Below are positions 33,691 through 44,195 of a DNA stretch of 64,000 nt, one piece after another (the stretch's first letter is position 1; every line of letters begins with the position of its first letter). The position numbers were made by a program, and so were the translations under genes. The DNA lies in assembly GCA_021464415.1 (NCBI GenBank), contig CM038463.1, positions 3,162,001 to 3,226,000 on the forward strand, written 5' to 3'. The notes beneath the pieces are model-generated. The model made no database searches. It saw only the letters and a program-made list of their open reading frames with translations, and had not been told where the DNA came from. This DNA comes from Lonicera japonica (lineage: Eukaryota; Streptophyta; Magnoliopsida; Dipsacales; Caprifoliaceae).

Positions 33691-33985
33691 TTAAAACACA
33701 TATATCGCTATGGATTAAATCAAGGGGTCCAGTGTTTCTTTCAACATTAGGAAATGATGATCTCGTTTGTTTTGCATCAACACCATTTTCACATTTGTGT
33801 TATGAAACAGTTTGAAAAGAAGGTATATGATTTAAGTTAATAAATTTTCGTAAAGAATCATAATTAACATGTCCTAGTCTATCATGCCACAAATTTGAAA
33901 ACTCAAGCATATATGCAGAAGAAGTAGCTTTATTATTATTCTTAATAATAGTCATTACATTCATTTTGAATAAACCGCCATTCAT
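33690..33985 (-). pseudogene. copia pre-integrase and truncated integrase
   Basis: 'FSNLWHDRLGHVNYDSLRKF' is the copia GAG-pre-integrase signature (H...H of the zinc-binding domain). After a stop near 33800, 'VERNTGPLDLIHSDIC' marks the start of the integrase core with its first catalytic Asp. At about 33692 the sequence passes straight into the RNase H segment, so the second Asp, the Glu and the whole reverse transcriptase are missing. Confidence 0.8.
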
Positions 33986-33993
33986 ATATCCCT

Positions 33994-34980
33994 TTAAGTA
34001 GAAAGATTAATATCAGAAACTTCTTTAGCAATGCCTTTGATCATATCTGTTTCCTTATTTCGGTTTCTTTTGGGTAGCCTACAGTCGGAGGATTTGTGAC
34101 CCATTTTGTCACAGTTGAAACACTTGCCTTGAAATTTTGGCTTTTTAAAAATTCCTCCTTTCGGCCCCAACACCTTCCCTTTGCCTTTGTTGTTGTTATT
34201 GTTCTTCCTTGAACTTTGACCATGTTCCACCATATCTGCCTTGGCAGCAAACGAGGTGGTATCGGCCCCCCTTTTTTCAGAACCTTTATTATCTTCTTCA
34301 ATTCGAAGTCTTAACACAAGGTCCTCAACTCCCATCTCCTTTCGTTTGTGCTTTAAGTAGTTCTTAAAGTCTTTCCATGCCGGATGTAGTTTTTCGATTA
34401 TGCATGCTACTTGAAAACTCTCGCTCAAAGTCATTCCCTTAGCGTGAATTTCATGCAAAATCAGTTGGAGATCTTGTACTTGGCTAATTATAGTCTTGGA
34501 GTCAACCATTTTAAAATCAAGAAATCGGCCAACAATAAACTTTTTGGCACCGGCATCCTCGATTTTATATTTGTGATCCAACGCCTCCCACAGTTCCTTA
34601 GCAGTTTTTTTTTCAATGTAAACATTGTATAAAGAATCGGCCAAGCCATTCATTATAGTATTCGGCATAGTTCCAAGCATCCACAGCACTAACGGCTTGG
34701 ACATCTTGCTCACCCTCCTTGAGCTTAGGCCTTTCCTCGGTTAAAAATTGAGCAAGATTAAGAGTGGTAAGATAGGACATCATTTTTTTTTTTGCCACCT
34801 CTTAAAATCTTGGCCGTTAAATTTTTCCGGTTTCTCCCCTTTCACTACATTAGCAGTCATAGGAGCAGAAGTGGGAACATTTTTAAAAACAACAACATTA
34901 GGGTTCAATGGTGCAGTTACAACAACAGGATCAACAGGATTAATCTCAGTGGTCAATGTACCTTTAGCACATACAAATAA
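33994..34980 (-). pseudogene. copia gag with CCHC zinc knuckle
   Basis: The reverse-strand gag begins at about 34980 ('VVKGEKPEKFNGQDFKRW', then '[17 protein letters not shown]'). It shifts frame near 34650 and is then open to 33994. The main part has '[17 protein letters not shown]', '[19 protein letters not shown]' and '[16 protein letters not shown]' (the plant copia gag/UBN2 region). An Asn/Lys-rich linker follows, then the intact knuckle [14 protein letters not shown]. Gag packages element RNA. A related copy is at 47350-47985. Confidence 0.88.
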
Positions 34981-35039
34981 ATTGTCAAATTCTAGAAACT
35001 CAAAGTTCCAACAAAACTAGAATTATAAACCGAATATAT

Positions 35040-35336
35040 ATATATATTTCTCAAAACTGTTTTCCACAAAAACAGTTTTTACACATACTGTTTTTTTTTT
35101 CCTTTTCTCTTAAAAAAACAGTTTTTACACAAAAACAGCTTTTTATGAAACTGTTTTTCCCAAAACAGTTTTTCAAATTGTTTTTCCAGAAAACTTTTTT
35201 TTTCTTGCTTGTCCAGAAAAATTCCAGAAACTGTTTTTTTTTCCCAAAAAATTTCCACAGTTTCTACACAAAACAGTTTTTATGAAACTGTTTTTTCCCA
35301 AAACAATTTTTCAAAATGTTTTTTTTCTTTCAAAAC
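35040..35336. repeat. Cluster of AAACTGTTT/AAACAGTTT repeats
   Basis: About ten short units built from AAAACTGTTTTT and its complement AAAAACAGTTTT, interspersed with poly-T and CCACAAAA/TTTACACA spacers, lie between the gag leader and the inverted right LTR. Adjacent units can pair as hairpins. This is where the primer-binding site should be; none is seen. Confidence 0.75.
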
Positions 35337-36297
35337 TGTTAAATTGGTTTTGATGCCTTTTTAAGGGTAATTTTAAATGGGGTTTCACACTCGGTTGTGA
35401 AAGAAAATTATAGATTCTTGTTCTCCTCCGTGAGTACATCGAGATTGTGTATTTGTATGCTCAAAACGGATTTGGGGTGAATGAGAAATTGTCACCCAAA
35501 GTGAGCTACTTGAGATGAAAAATAAAATGAAAAATGTTAGTCCCACATTGGAACTTTGGGAAAACTTTTATGAGTTTATAAAGGATAACCTTTCACTAGC
35601 TCATAAGCTTCTAAAAAATATAAGGCTCTCTCTTCGCATCCAGGCGCAGGGGGGTGCAAATCACGGATCGAATTTGGCTTGACACAAGCTTGGCTTATGT
35701 GCACCCGCACCTGCGGACACGAATGTCGCTCCGAAAATGGCCAGCCGCGCGTGGTCATGTTTTGCACTTAGAGTTTTCCAGTTCATTTATTTTCTTTAAT
35801 GTCACCTATTTTAAATTTTGAATTACTCTTAATTAAGAGTTTTTAAATTCATATTAATTCAAAAACGTTTGAATTAATTCCTTTTAATTCTAGAAACGTT
35901 TTTGTTTAATTGTTGCAATTAAACACTAAAAAACGGTTTTGTATTAATGTATGAATTAATTCAAATGCTCCTCCCCCTTGTATAAATTGGAGGTCTTAGA
36001 GACCTCATTCCACACATCTAAACACACACATCTCTCTCACAAAATCATCTCTCCTTCTTTCTAGACTAGTCTTGTTTGGTGGTGATAAAGTTCAAATACA
36101 ATTTAAGTTCGTTTAGCGAGTGACATCAAGTGCTAAAGGTAGACACTCTTTACCGTTTCATCCTGGGAGACAAACACCATAACAAACCTCATAAGCACCG
36201 TGGGAGGCGGCGTAATTGTTTTAAAGAGATCGTGTGATACACGAGACTCGATTTTATTTTTTGTTTAAATTGTTAATTTCCACATTTTTGGCTAACA
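35337..36297 (+). repeat. Right LTR, inverted relative to expectation
   Basis: It reads forward from TGTTAAATTGGTTTTGATGC to TTTTTGGCTAACA. A TATAAATT box is at 35981-35988, directing transcription rightwards into flanking DNA. It is the reverse complement of 31732-32698, with scattered differences. Confidence 0.88.
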
Positions 36298-36302
36298 GAA
36301 AC

Positions 36303-37060
36303 CTCAATTACCACCAACATCATCATAATCCCTCCTCCTAAACACCCAAACCACCACATTAATCTCTTCTTTTACTCCAAAGTCTTATTGATTCCGTTGT
36401 TGTCAAAAGTGAGCTAATATCAAACATAGTTTACTACTTGGGTACGTAGATCAAATGTGAACAAGGAGCAAAAATTGCCAAATTTAACTAAAATACAATA
36501 AAAGTGTTTCATTGCAAAGGGATAATTGCACCGGTGGTTAGTCAAACTTTAGATTAATATATATCAGCTAGAATTTATTAATTGCATTGCTCAAAGTGAA
36601 ATGGAAGTTCAAGTCGAAGAAAATTTGCATTAAGAACTAATTAAGTACCTATAAAAAATCAGCTTTAAACAATTTCGATGCAATTAAGCTCAATATTTTA
36701 AGCTCGAAATTTTGATTGCTTTACATAGTCAGAAAGAGGAGTAGAGGACAAGGAAGGCTGCAATTTTCTTATATTTTTGTTGTTATTATTATTATTGTCC
36801 CATTCCATTAATTATGAAACCACGAGCCTTGAATTTATTTAGAATATTAATTCCCCACTTGAATCATTCCCTCACCTATTGGCCCACTATCCAAAAAATA
36901 GACCCTCGTCAATCAATTTGGCAGCTTCCATCTCACTTTTACTCCTAGCCTTTAGAATATTCCCCACTTGAAGCATTCACTCGCCTTTGCTCCCAAATTC
37001 ATTATTTTCTCTTTGCCTACTATGTTTGTGCCATGCAAACCCTATTCTCCTCATATATTT
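36303..37060. other. AT-rich spacer, nothing recognised
   Basis: No gene, structured RNA or pairable repeat was found. A short (ATT)n run is at about 36783-36796. Confidence 0.4.
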
Positions 37061-37547
37061 ACATGCAACAGAGCCGGTCTTAACCATTTCTTGACCTTGG
37101 GCAAAATTCTAAAATGATGCCCTCTTATAAATAAATATATTAATTTTTTTATATTAAAAAAACCAATTAATTTTTATATTCCACCAAAAATACATTACAA
37201 TTAAGAATTCAAAGTGCTTACAAACTTCATATCAAAATGCACGAGTTTACATGCCATCAAAACCAATACAATGATAATTCAAGCACTTACATGTTTCATC
37301 TTCAACCTTCATGTGCATTTTCATCTTTCAAAAAACTTTTAGATTAAAGCGGCACCACATGCTAAAACATACCTACAAAATAAAAGCAACATTGAAATTT
37401 CAACCAAAACAATCACTTAAAATGACTTATTCTTACATTTTTAGCAGCAAAATCATCAATTATACCTCCATAGTCAAGATTTTATGAGATGTCATTTTCA
37501 ATACATAAAATTGCTACAGTCAATTATATATCCATGGTGATTCATAA

Positions 37548-38660
37548 CTAAGATTTTAACAATTTCAATTTGGAGAAACTCCTTTCTGCGGGTGCTATAG
37601 TCACAGGCAAAGTCAATAATAGTTTATAAGCAAGTATCATATGAGGAAACATATTCATATCTTTTGCAAACTCCATAATTTTAATTGATGTCCATGGTTC
37701 ATTTGTTTCATATGATTCACTTGGTAACATTAATTGTAATATTTGTAATTCTGAACGTAAGCACTTTCCATTAACATTAGAAACATAATAAAATTTTAAA
37801 GCATTTTCAAGATTCATGCGCGCAAGATCTTTTTAATTCATCATCATCCAATGAAATGAACTTTGTTGCATCAAACAAGAATCTAAACATAGATTGAAAA
37901 AATTGCAATTATTCAAACATACTTTTAATTGAGAAATAGCCATATCCACTACAACAAGAAAGTAATCAGTTCTAAAGGATTATTTTATTGATTGTTCTTT
38001 CCTATCAGTATTCGAAATTTCATTAAAAAATGCCTCTTTCTACAAGTATGACGCTTTTTAGGAAATGCAAGCTCAATTTCCTTGTTATTAGTAATTTCTT
38101 TAGCACTAATCATGGCAAGCAAATCCATTTTCCCTATATTTTTCAAAATACAAAACAAGTCCATTCAATTGTTTCACAACAACATTAATATGCATATTTT
38201 CAAATTACAATTTTTTACCAACCAAGTTAATCTTGTCCAAAACATCATACCAATTTATTAAGGTTAAAATAAATTCAAAAATAGAAAGCTCTCCTGATGC
38301 TAAACTTCTAGCATCCCTACTCAATTTCGCATCTTCACTAATTTCAGCTTATTTAAACAACGCATTTCTTATTTGGGAAATTTGAGATTTTATTGCTTTA
38401 ACATATGCAATATGGTTTTCCCAACATGTAATAGACAACGATTTTAAAGTTAACTGAAATTATTGTTAAATTAAGGTAATGAGAACCACACGGCATATAA
38501 AACGCTCTAGGATTTATGTCAAGCAATCTTTTTTAAAGACCTTGATGTTTACCTTTCATATTAGAACCGTTGTCATAGCCACGTCCCTCACGTTATTAAT
38601 ATATCTAGATCAAAAGATTTAAGTACATCTTGCAATTTATTGAAAAGCCCAAGTCTAGAT
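37548..38660 (-). pseudogene. hAT transposase remnant
   Basis: Reverse-strand fragments appear in the correct order across several frames: 'GYDNGSNMKGKHQGL' and 'DINPRAFYMPCGSHYLNL' (about 38600-38440, catalytic-core neighbourhood of the plant TTF/zinc-finger hAT proteins), then 'DYFLVVVDMAISQLK' (about 37970-37925). The C-terminal open stretch 37817-37548 has 'MNLENALKFYYVSNVNGKCL' and 'LLLTLPVTIAPAERSFSKLK', the hAT dimerisation domain. Stops and frameshifts separate these. The N-terminal zinc finger is absent. It is a cut-and-paste transposase relic with no activity expected. Confidence 0.85.
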
Positions 38661-38761
38661 GTATCTTCCACATTTATAAATTCTAGGAAGTATTCTTAGA
38701 AACTTACCTTATTAAATAATTATTTTTGGAAAGAGATTTTTGTTATCTAATATTTTTATAT

Positions 38762-38800
38762 CACACACACACACACATATATATATATTATATACATATA
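38762..38800. repeat. (CA)n(TA)n microsatellite
   Basis: A run of CA dinucleotides passes into TA dinucleotides inside the hAT element, close to its right end. Confidence 0.85.
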
Positions 38801-38890
38801 CATATATAAAAAATCTGGTGCCCTTCGTCACTTTTGGGCCCTGGGCGGTCGCCCTGCCTGCCCTGCCCCAGGGCCACCCCTGACATGCAA

Positions 38891-40558
38891 ACCCTAGGAA
38901 AAAATTACACTACCCTCAATGTTTGGAGTAATTAGAGATTTTTGAGAGCACGTATTTTAAGGGAGTACGTTACTTCGATATATATCACTTTAAAGTATTT
39001 ATTTATAACCCTTTTGAATATTATAAATTTTTTCTATTTGAATGGAGCTTTTCAGTAATATAATTCACGTATTCATCTTTTTTAATTGAAGGCTAATCTC
39101 CTTTTAAAAAAATAGATAAAATCTAATATTTTGTTTTATTTATTTTATGTTATTGCATGTTGAATGCATGTGTTTTATTTCATAATATATAATTTTTATT
39201 TTTTTACTGACCTCTAAAAAGGCCAATACAGTCTAGTAATTATTGTTGTCCTTTAATTTGAATGACGAACTACATAGGCACGACAGAGTTTTCTTAATTC
39301 AAACCATGTAATTGCTAAATTCACCTTTTCTCACTTTGATAATTAATATGTATAATTGTCGCACCTTTGTTTTTTCCTCGAGTTATGATTCATTAGCTAC
39401 TTAATTTAATCCGTACTATATTATTATTATTTTTACAAAAGAAGAATTTGAATTTTTTACATTAGCTCCGGAAGATAAATTTTTTTTTAAGTTGCATCTT
39501 GAAATTATTAGGTTTAATTGAATAAAAGGTTCCGTTACATACCATCTGTAACTACTAATTATTTAATTAAATTTTGGTTTCTATTTATCTTAGGTACATA
39601 CATGTAATAATATATAGAAATAGTTAAATCATAATATTTCATGGTGGATTCAACGATATTCACGGAAAAAGATTTGATTAATGATTTGGAAAAGGGAATT
39701 ATGTTTATTACTTAAACGAGGCTCATTGTCTAAAGAACTTTGATAAATATATAATTATACAAGAATCTTTCCATAACAGACACTAGAATTCTGATCAGAC
39801 TTATATATCCTGGGTCCGCAGATTCACTTTATACTGATACTAGCATGTAGTGCAATGCACGGGCGCTTTACAATATCTCACTCTAGTGAGATTACTTGTA
39901 AATATTGTAAGACTAACTCCTTTGCCATGATATATAATAGTAAGGAAAAGATTGGAAGCTTGTATGTGGTGAACTAACAAAATAATTGAACATTCTGCAT
40001 CAATTTCAATTGAAAAAATACATTATGATTACTTTCCAAACGTTAAAGGTATAAATGGAATAAAATGTTTATAAACTAAACCGCCATTGTTCCATTCAAG
40101 TATGCAAGATGTATCAATTGCAAATATTTTGCTTGGTCCAATAAATGGGCAGTGATTCCATAATTCAAAAAACTCAACGACACAATAAAGGCCATCCAAT
40201 GGATAAGAGAGAACCTATTTTTCAATCTATATGAAGTGGCGTAACAGAGAACCTGTCAGATCAAGTTCTTTCCAAAAATTAGTAATAGGAATCCATCATA
40301 GTAAAGTTGACAAAGATAGGCAAAACTTGTATTAAAGACTATTAGATAAATTCAACTCAAAACTTAACTTGATATGGTGCAACTCTAACCTTTTAGTCAA
40401 ATGTATCAATTTGCAGTAATAAGCAAAAATTGCTCCTTGGCATGAGAAGAAATTATTTATTTAAATATATGGCAGGTAAAGGTGCAGAATCATACAAAAC
40501 ATATATATATATAGCTTTGGCACTGAGGGAAACATTCGACAATCAAGAAAGTAGAAAT
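38891..40558. other. AT-rich spacer, nothing firmly recognised
   Basis: No gene is visible. At 39838-39872 the phrase ATACTAGCATGTAGTGCAAT followed by GCACGGGCG resembles a transposon tip also seen (variant) at 31680 and 43274. No partner end was found here. Confidence 0.35.
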
Positions 40559-41215
40559 TGTTGGAAACTTGTTTTCCAATTAATATTTGTTTTAATAATT
40601 TGGAGCTGAATTTTGGCCAATACCCGAATTTCATAAAACGGGTCTACTCCACAAATAGATAAAGTTTGAATATTTATTTGGCCAAAACAAGTTTTGATTG
40701 AATTAGAAAATTGATTAAAATTAATTACAAAATAATAATCCAATTAATAATTGGATAATAATCATTTTGGAAAAATTCCCAAGTAGGATTATTTGCCCGT
40801 TGGAATTTAACTCTTAAACGTTTCCCAAAACTCTTCACGAAAAGTTGTATCTCTTCAACAAAAGTTATATTAATTGTTCATTACTCTTCACATCTGTCCA
40901 ATGGTCACTTGCAAGACTTATATAAAGGGCTTTCCTCCTCCCAAATTCAATTATTCACAACATTTGTTATTTTGTTCCGTTGCTCAGTAAATAAATAAGA
41001 GAGTGAGTACAAGCCTAAATTTGGTTCGCTGTTGCTTGTAGTCATAGTACTTCAACTTGAGTGGTTGAACCGTTGTATCCTGGGAGGCAACCACCAGAGT
41101 TCGTCAGCACCATAGCAAGGCGATGATTGCCTTAAGGCTATAGTGTCCAACATTAGCCTCGATCTTATTCTTCTTCAACTAAGGTTTCTTTCGTACCAAT
41201 TCCAAATCTCACTTA
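40559..41215 (+). repeat. Solo-LTR-like segment (copia type)
   Basis: It begins TGTTGGAAAC, has a TATATAAAG promoter box at 40919-40927, and then ATCCTGGGAGGCAACCACC. The equivalent TCCTGGGAGACAAACACC lies at the same distance after the TATA box in the copia LTR at 35337-36297. No internal sequence or second LTR adjoins. The right end and target duplication could not be placed (a Mutator-like element begins at 41273), so the boundaries are approximate. Confidence 0.5.
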
Positions 41216-41272
41216 GTTACTGTAAGTATTTATTTTATTCTTTCATATATGTATATATAACTTAGTTATATA

Positions 41273-43258
41273 TAGTTCGAATCACCTGCGAACTGAGATT
41301 TACCAAATCGTGCAAATTTGCTCAATTACTGCGGGACCCACTCATAAAGTAGTATGACTCTCCCTTTTCTCAAAGTGAAATAAAGAAAGCTTTGCAAATA
41401 AAATAAACAAAAAACTTCTCTCTCTTCCAATTACGACGCGACCCACTTTGACTATCTCTTTTCTCAATTGAAATGAAGAAAGCTTTGTAAATAAAATTAA
41501 CAAAAAACAACCCACGTTCTCTCTCTCCATCCTTTTCTTCTCTCTTTCCATTATTTTCTTCTTCTTCTTCTTCTTTTTCTTCTTCTACAGAATTCTTTTC
41601 CTATCAAAATTTCCTTCTTCTCTCAAAACACACACGTCACGAGGGGACTCATACGCCAACGTCATTTTTTAAGAGATTTGTTTCGAAGAACAATTCTTTG
41701 GTAGATTTTATGATACAATTTAACAGGGGACTCATACGCCAACGTCACGAGGAATTGATGGCCGATCATAAAGATAAAATTAAGAAGCCTAAAATTAGAA
41801 TAAATTAGAACTTTTTGGTGCAAATGGTTGGTATTTATACAAATGAAATGTTCTACAAATTTGAGGAGGAACTGTGTGAAAGCTTTAACTACGGGTTCGA
41901 GTTGGTTAAGGAAAATGATAATCATTGCGTGTATCACATTCAAAGAATGGGTTTGGTCGGAACAAGCAAAACCCGTGAAATCATTTATGATAAGGACTTG
42001 GATTATGTTTCTTGTGTGTGTAAAAAGTTCGAAACCGCTGGAATCCCATGTAGGCACATTTTAGCATATTTGATAAGATTTATTTATCTTGGTAAGTTGC
42101 CCGATAAATATATTTTGAAAATGTGGACTAAGTGTGTAAACTTGGGGACAATGGTGAATGGTAGTGGTGTTGATATAGTCCATGATAGTTCTAATATCTT
42201 GATGCAGAGTCAATTTGTCCAATCTTATTTGGATTTAATTGATAAGGCCCTAATATGTGAAGAGACAAGAAAGATGTTTGAGGATGGAGTGCGTATCCTT
42301 ACTGAGCAAATTGATCAATTTATTATTAGTGCAAATGTGTCTATCGGGAAATGTAATCCCACTGTTGGTGATAGTAGTATGCATACTTCCTGTAATGTTG
42401 AAAGTAGTTTCAATGAACCCGATTTAGTGCGAGCAAAAGGGTGTGAAAAAAGACTTAAAGGAGGAAAAGAGAAAGTGTTAGCAAGGGCTAAAAATAAAAA
42501 AGTTAGACGTTGCCACGGGTTCGATAAAGTGGGCCAAGCACATGATAAAAGAAATTGTCCGGCAATTACGAATCGGTGAGTAATAATTAATTTTTTTATA
42601 TACACATATAATTTTATTTTTTTTCATTCTAAGATTAATCTTGAATTTTTTTTTCTTTTTTTATTTTGTTTTCTATTCATTTAGGTGTTCTCCATCTAAG
42701 TAAAGTGCAACTTTAGAAATGGAAAATGAGTTGTCAACAAAAGATGAGGATGATATAAGTTTAGCTTGAAAATAAGTTGTGTTTGTTATTTTTTGTATTT
42801 AAATGAATTAAGTCGATATTTGAATGATTAAGCTTGTATTCGTTTTATTTTAATTGACTATTTAAATTAATTGATTTTCACTTTTAATTAAAATAGCTAT
42901 GAATTTTGATATTTGATAGCTCAGTTGTTTGCCCAGCTCAGTCGTGAGTGTTTGAGAGAAGAAGGAAATTTTGAGAGAAAAATAATTCTGTAGAAGAAGA
43001 AGAAAAGAATGGAAAAAGAGAAGAAAATGATGGAGAGGGAGAGAGAAGAACGTGAGTTGTTTTTTGTTAATTTTATTTACAAAGCTTTCTTCATTTCAAT
43101 TGAGAAAAGAGAGAGTCAAAGTGAGTCGTTTTTTGTTTATTTTATTTGCAAAGCTTTCTTCATTTCACTTTGAGAAAAGGGAGAGTCAGAATGCTTTATG
43201 AGTGGGTCCCGCAGTAATTGAGCAAATTCGCATGACAGTTCAAAAGTGATCCGGACTA
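41273..43258 (+). mobile_element. Mutator-like element with ~300-bp TIRs, TSD TAGTTATATA
   Basis: The outer tips are TAGTTCGAATCAC and, on the complement, TAGTCCGGATCAC. The inverted homology then continues through GCGGGACCCACTCATAAAG, TTTGCAAATAAAATAAAC and a GAAGAAGAAGAA tract, about 300 bp per side. A 10-bp duplication TAGTTATATA flanks it (41263-41272, 43259-43268); AT-rich, but perfect. Inside is a forward ORF with a SWIM zinc finger of the FAR1/MULE type. The catalytic DDE part of the transposase is missing. Confidence 0.87.
41815..42579 (+). CDS. SWIM-domain C-terminal part of a FAR1/MULE-type protein
   Basis: 254 uninterrupted codons. The N-terminal ~80 residues match the end of FAR1/MULE proteins: 'EMFYKFEEELCESFNYGFEL' and a conserved 'VSCVCKKFETAGIPCRHIL', which is the SWIM finger C-x-C-xn-C-x-H that binds zinc in Mutator transposases and the derived FAR1/FHY3 factors. 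'LPDKYILKMWTK' follows, also typical. Near the C-terminus 'RRCHGFDKVGQAHDKRNC' is a CCHC-like knuckle in which the second Cys is Phe. The WRKY-like/FAR1 DNA-binding domain and the DDE catalytic core that should precede are absent. The start used is the first ATG of the open frame; in-frame stops lie just upstream. It could be expressed as a truncated protein, but is more likely a relic of the host element. Confidence 0.7.
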   Translation: MVQMVGIYTNEMFYKFEEELCESFNYGFELVKENDNHCVYHIQRMGLVGTSKTREIIYDKDLDYVSCVCKKFETAGIPCRHILAYLIRFIYLGKLPDKYILKMWTKCVNLGTMVNGSGVDIVHDSSNILMQSQFVQSYLDLIDKALICEETRKMFEDGVRILTEQIDQFIISANVSIGKCNPTVGDSSMHTSCNVESSFNEPDLVRAKGCEKRLKGGKEKVLARAKNKKVRRCHGFDKVGQAHDKRNCPAITNR

Positions 43259-43268
43259 TAGTTATATA

Positions 43269-44190
43269 TATATACTAGTCAATGTCCGTGCCTACGGCAC
43301 GATTCAATTGTACCTATATGTAATTAGTCACACTATCTAAAATTATATTTATTACTACTTTTTTTATATCTATAATTACTCGTAATTTTAATTTTTTTTG
43401 TCTCATATTAAGAGTTCTTATTCCAATTTTGTTATTTTTCAAAGAAATTAATTTTAACATTATCCTAAAAAAGTAGTAGTATACTTTTAATTTGAATAAG
43501 AGGAATTAAAATTTTCCATATGGCACTAATTTTAATTTTTAATCTTAACCAAATTTTAAAAATATAATTGTATGCCTATTATTCAAATAGTGGTAGAGTA
43601 AATTAAATCTAACTAATTGCCCTTCCGTTATAATTAGGGATGGGAAATGGTCTAATTCGACGGATTTTCGACTAAACAAACCCCAATATAGGGCGGACTC
43701 TTTCTATTTTATTTTATAATTTGAAAAAGTATGGGTACTAAATGGTTTAAGTTCGAGTTCACGTAAATTATGTCCATTTGTCTCAACTGTACTTAAATAT
43801 AATATTTTTTTCTTTAAAATAGCCTTATAATACAATCTAATTACAAATGGTAAGAAAGAAAATAGTGAGTTGAGATTTATACGTAGAGTATAGTAAACTG
43901 TGTAGATTTTTTTAATCATATTTTTAGATATATCGAATTCGAATTTGGTAAAACCCTAAACTCAATTATTGATCATTTAAAGTTAATTCCAACATAATCC
44001 ATTTACATATTTCCATTAGTACCTTTTGGATTTTTAAAATTTAGAAATTATTAATCACATATAGAACAAACGTATGCTAAGACAATAATCAAGTAAGTTT
44101 AAATTAATATGTTTACATTTAGATAAATTTAAATTTATATGTTTATATTTAGATCAACATAATATTTCAAAATTATAATTAGTTTATAGA
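43269..44190. other. AT-rich spacer, nothing recognised
   Basis: Just right of the Mutator-like element, ATACTAGTCAATGTCCGTGC followed by CTACGGCACG forms a small hairpin-bearing transposon-tip-like motif. No other feature is visible. Confidence 0.35.
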
Positions 44191-44195
44191 GAAAA

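Larger units (their letters stand above)
31732..36297 (-). mobile_element. Ty1/copia derivative with LTRs in inverted orientation, TSD GAAAC
   Basis: Outer tips are TGTTAGCC at 31732 and its complement GGCTAACA at 36297; GAAAC flanks both sides (31727-31731, 36298-36302), so the whole behaves as one insertion. Inside lies reverse-strand copia coding sequence: gag, a pre-integrase fragment and RNase H. The left copy (31732-32698) is correctly placed as the 3' LTR of that reverse-strand element, with a polypurine tract (CATGTGGGGAAT) before it. The right copy (35337-36297) should have the same orientation but is its reverse complement, so its promoter points outward, away from gag. No primer-binding site follows it. 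See findings for interpretations. Confidence 0.85.
37069..38882 (-). mobile_element. Decayed hAT transposon, TSD ACATGCAA
   Basis: The left tip CAGAGCCGGTC and the right tip (reverse complement CAGGGGTGGCC) are imperfect inverted repeats. The perfect 8-bp duplication ACATGCAA at 37061-37068 and 38883-38890 is the hAT hallmark. A broken transposase lies on the reverse strand inside. At 1.8 kb it is much shorter than an autonomous element, so internal deletion has occurred. Confidence 0.92.

Noticed and set aside
37943..37960. CACTACAACAAGAAA looked like a CACTA transposon left tip that might pair with the end at 30937.
   Set aside because: On the reverse strand the same bases encode the hAT transposase segment 'DYFLVVVDMA' in correct order with the rest of that remnant, and they lie inside a TSD-bounded hAT element. 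Chance resemblance.
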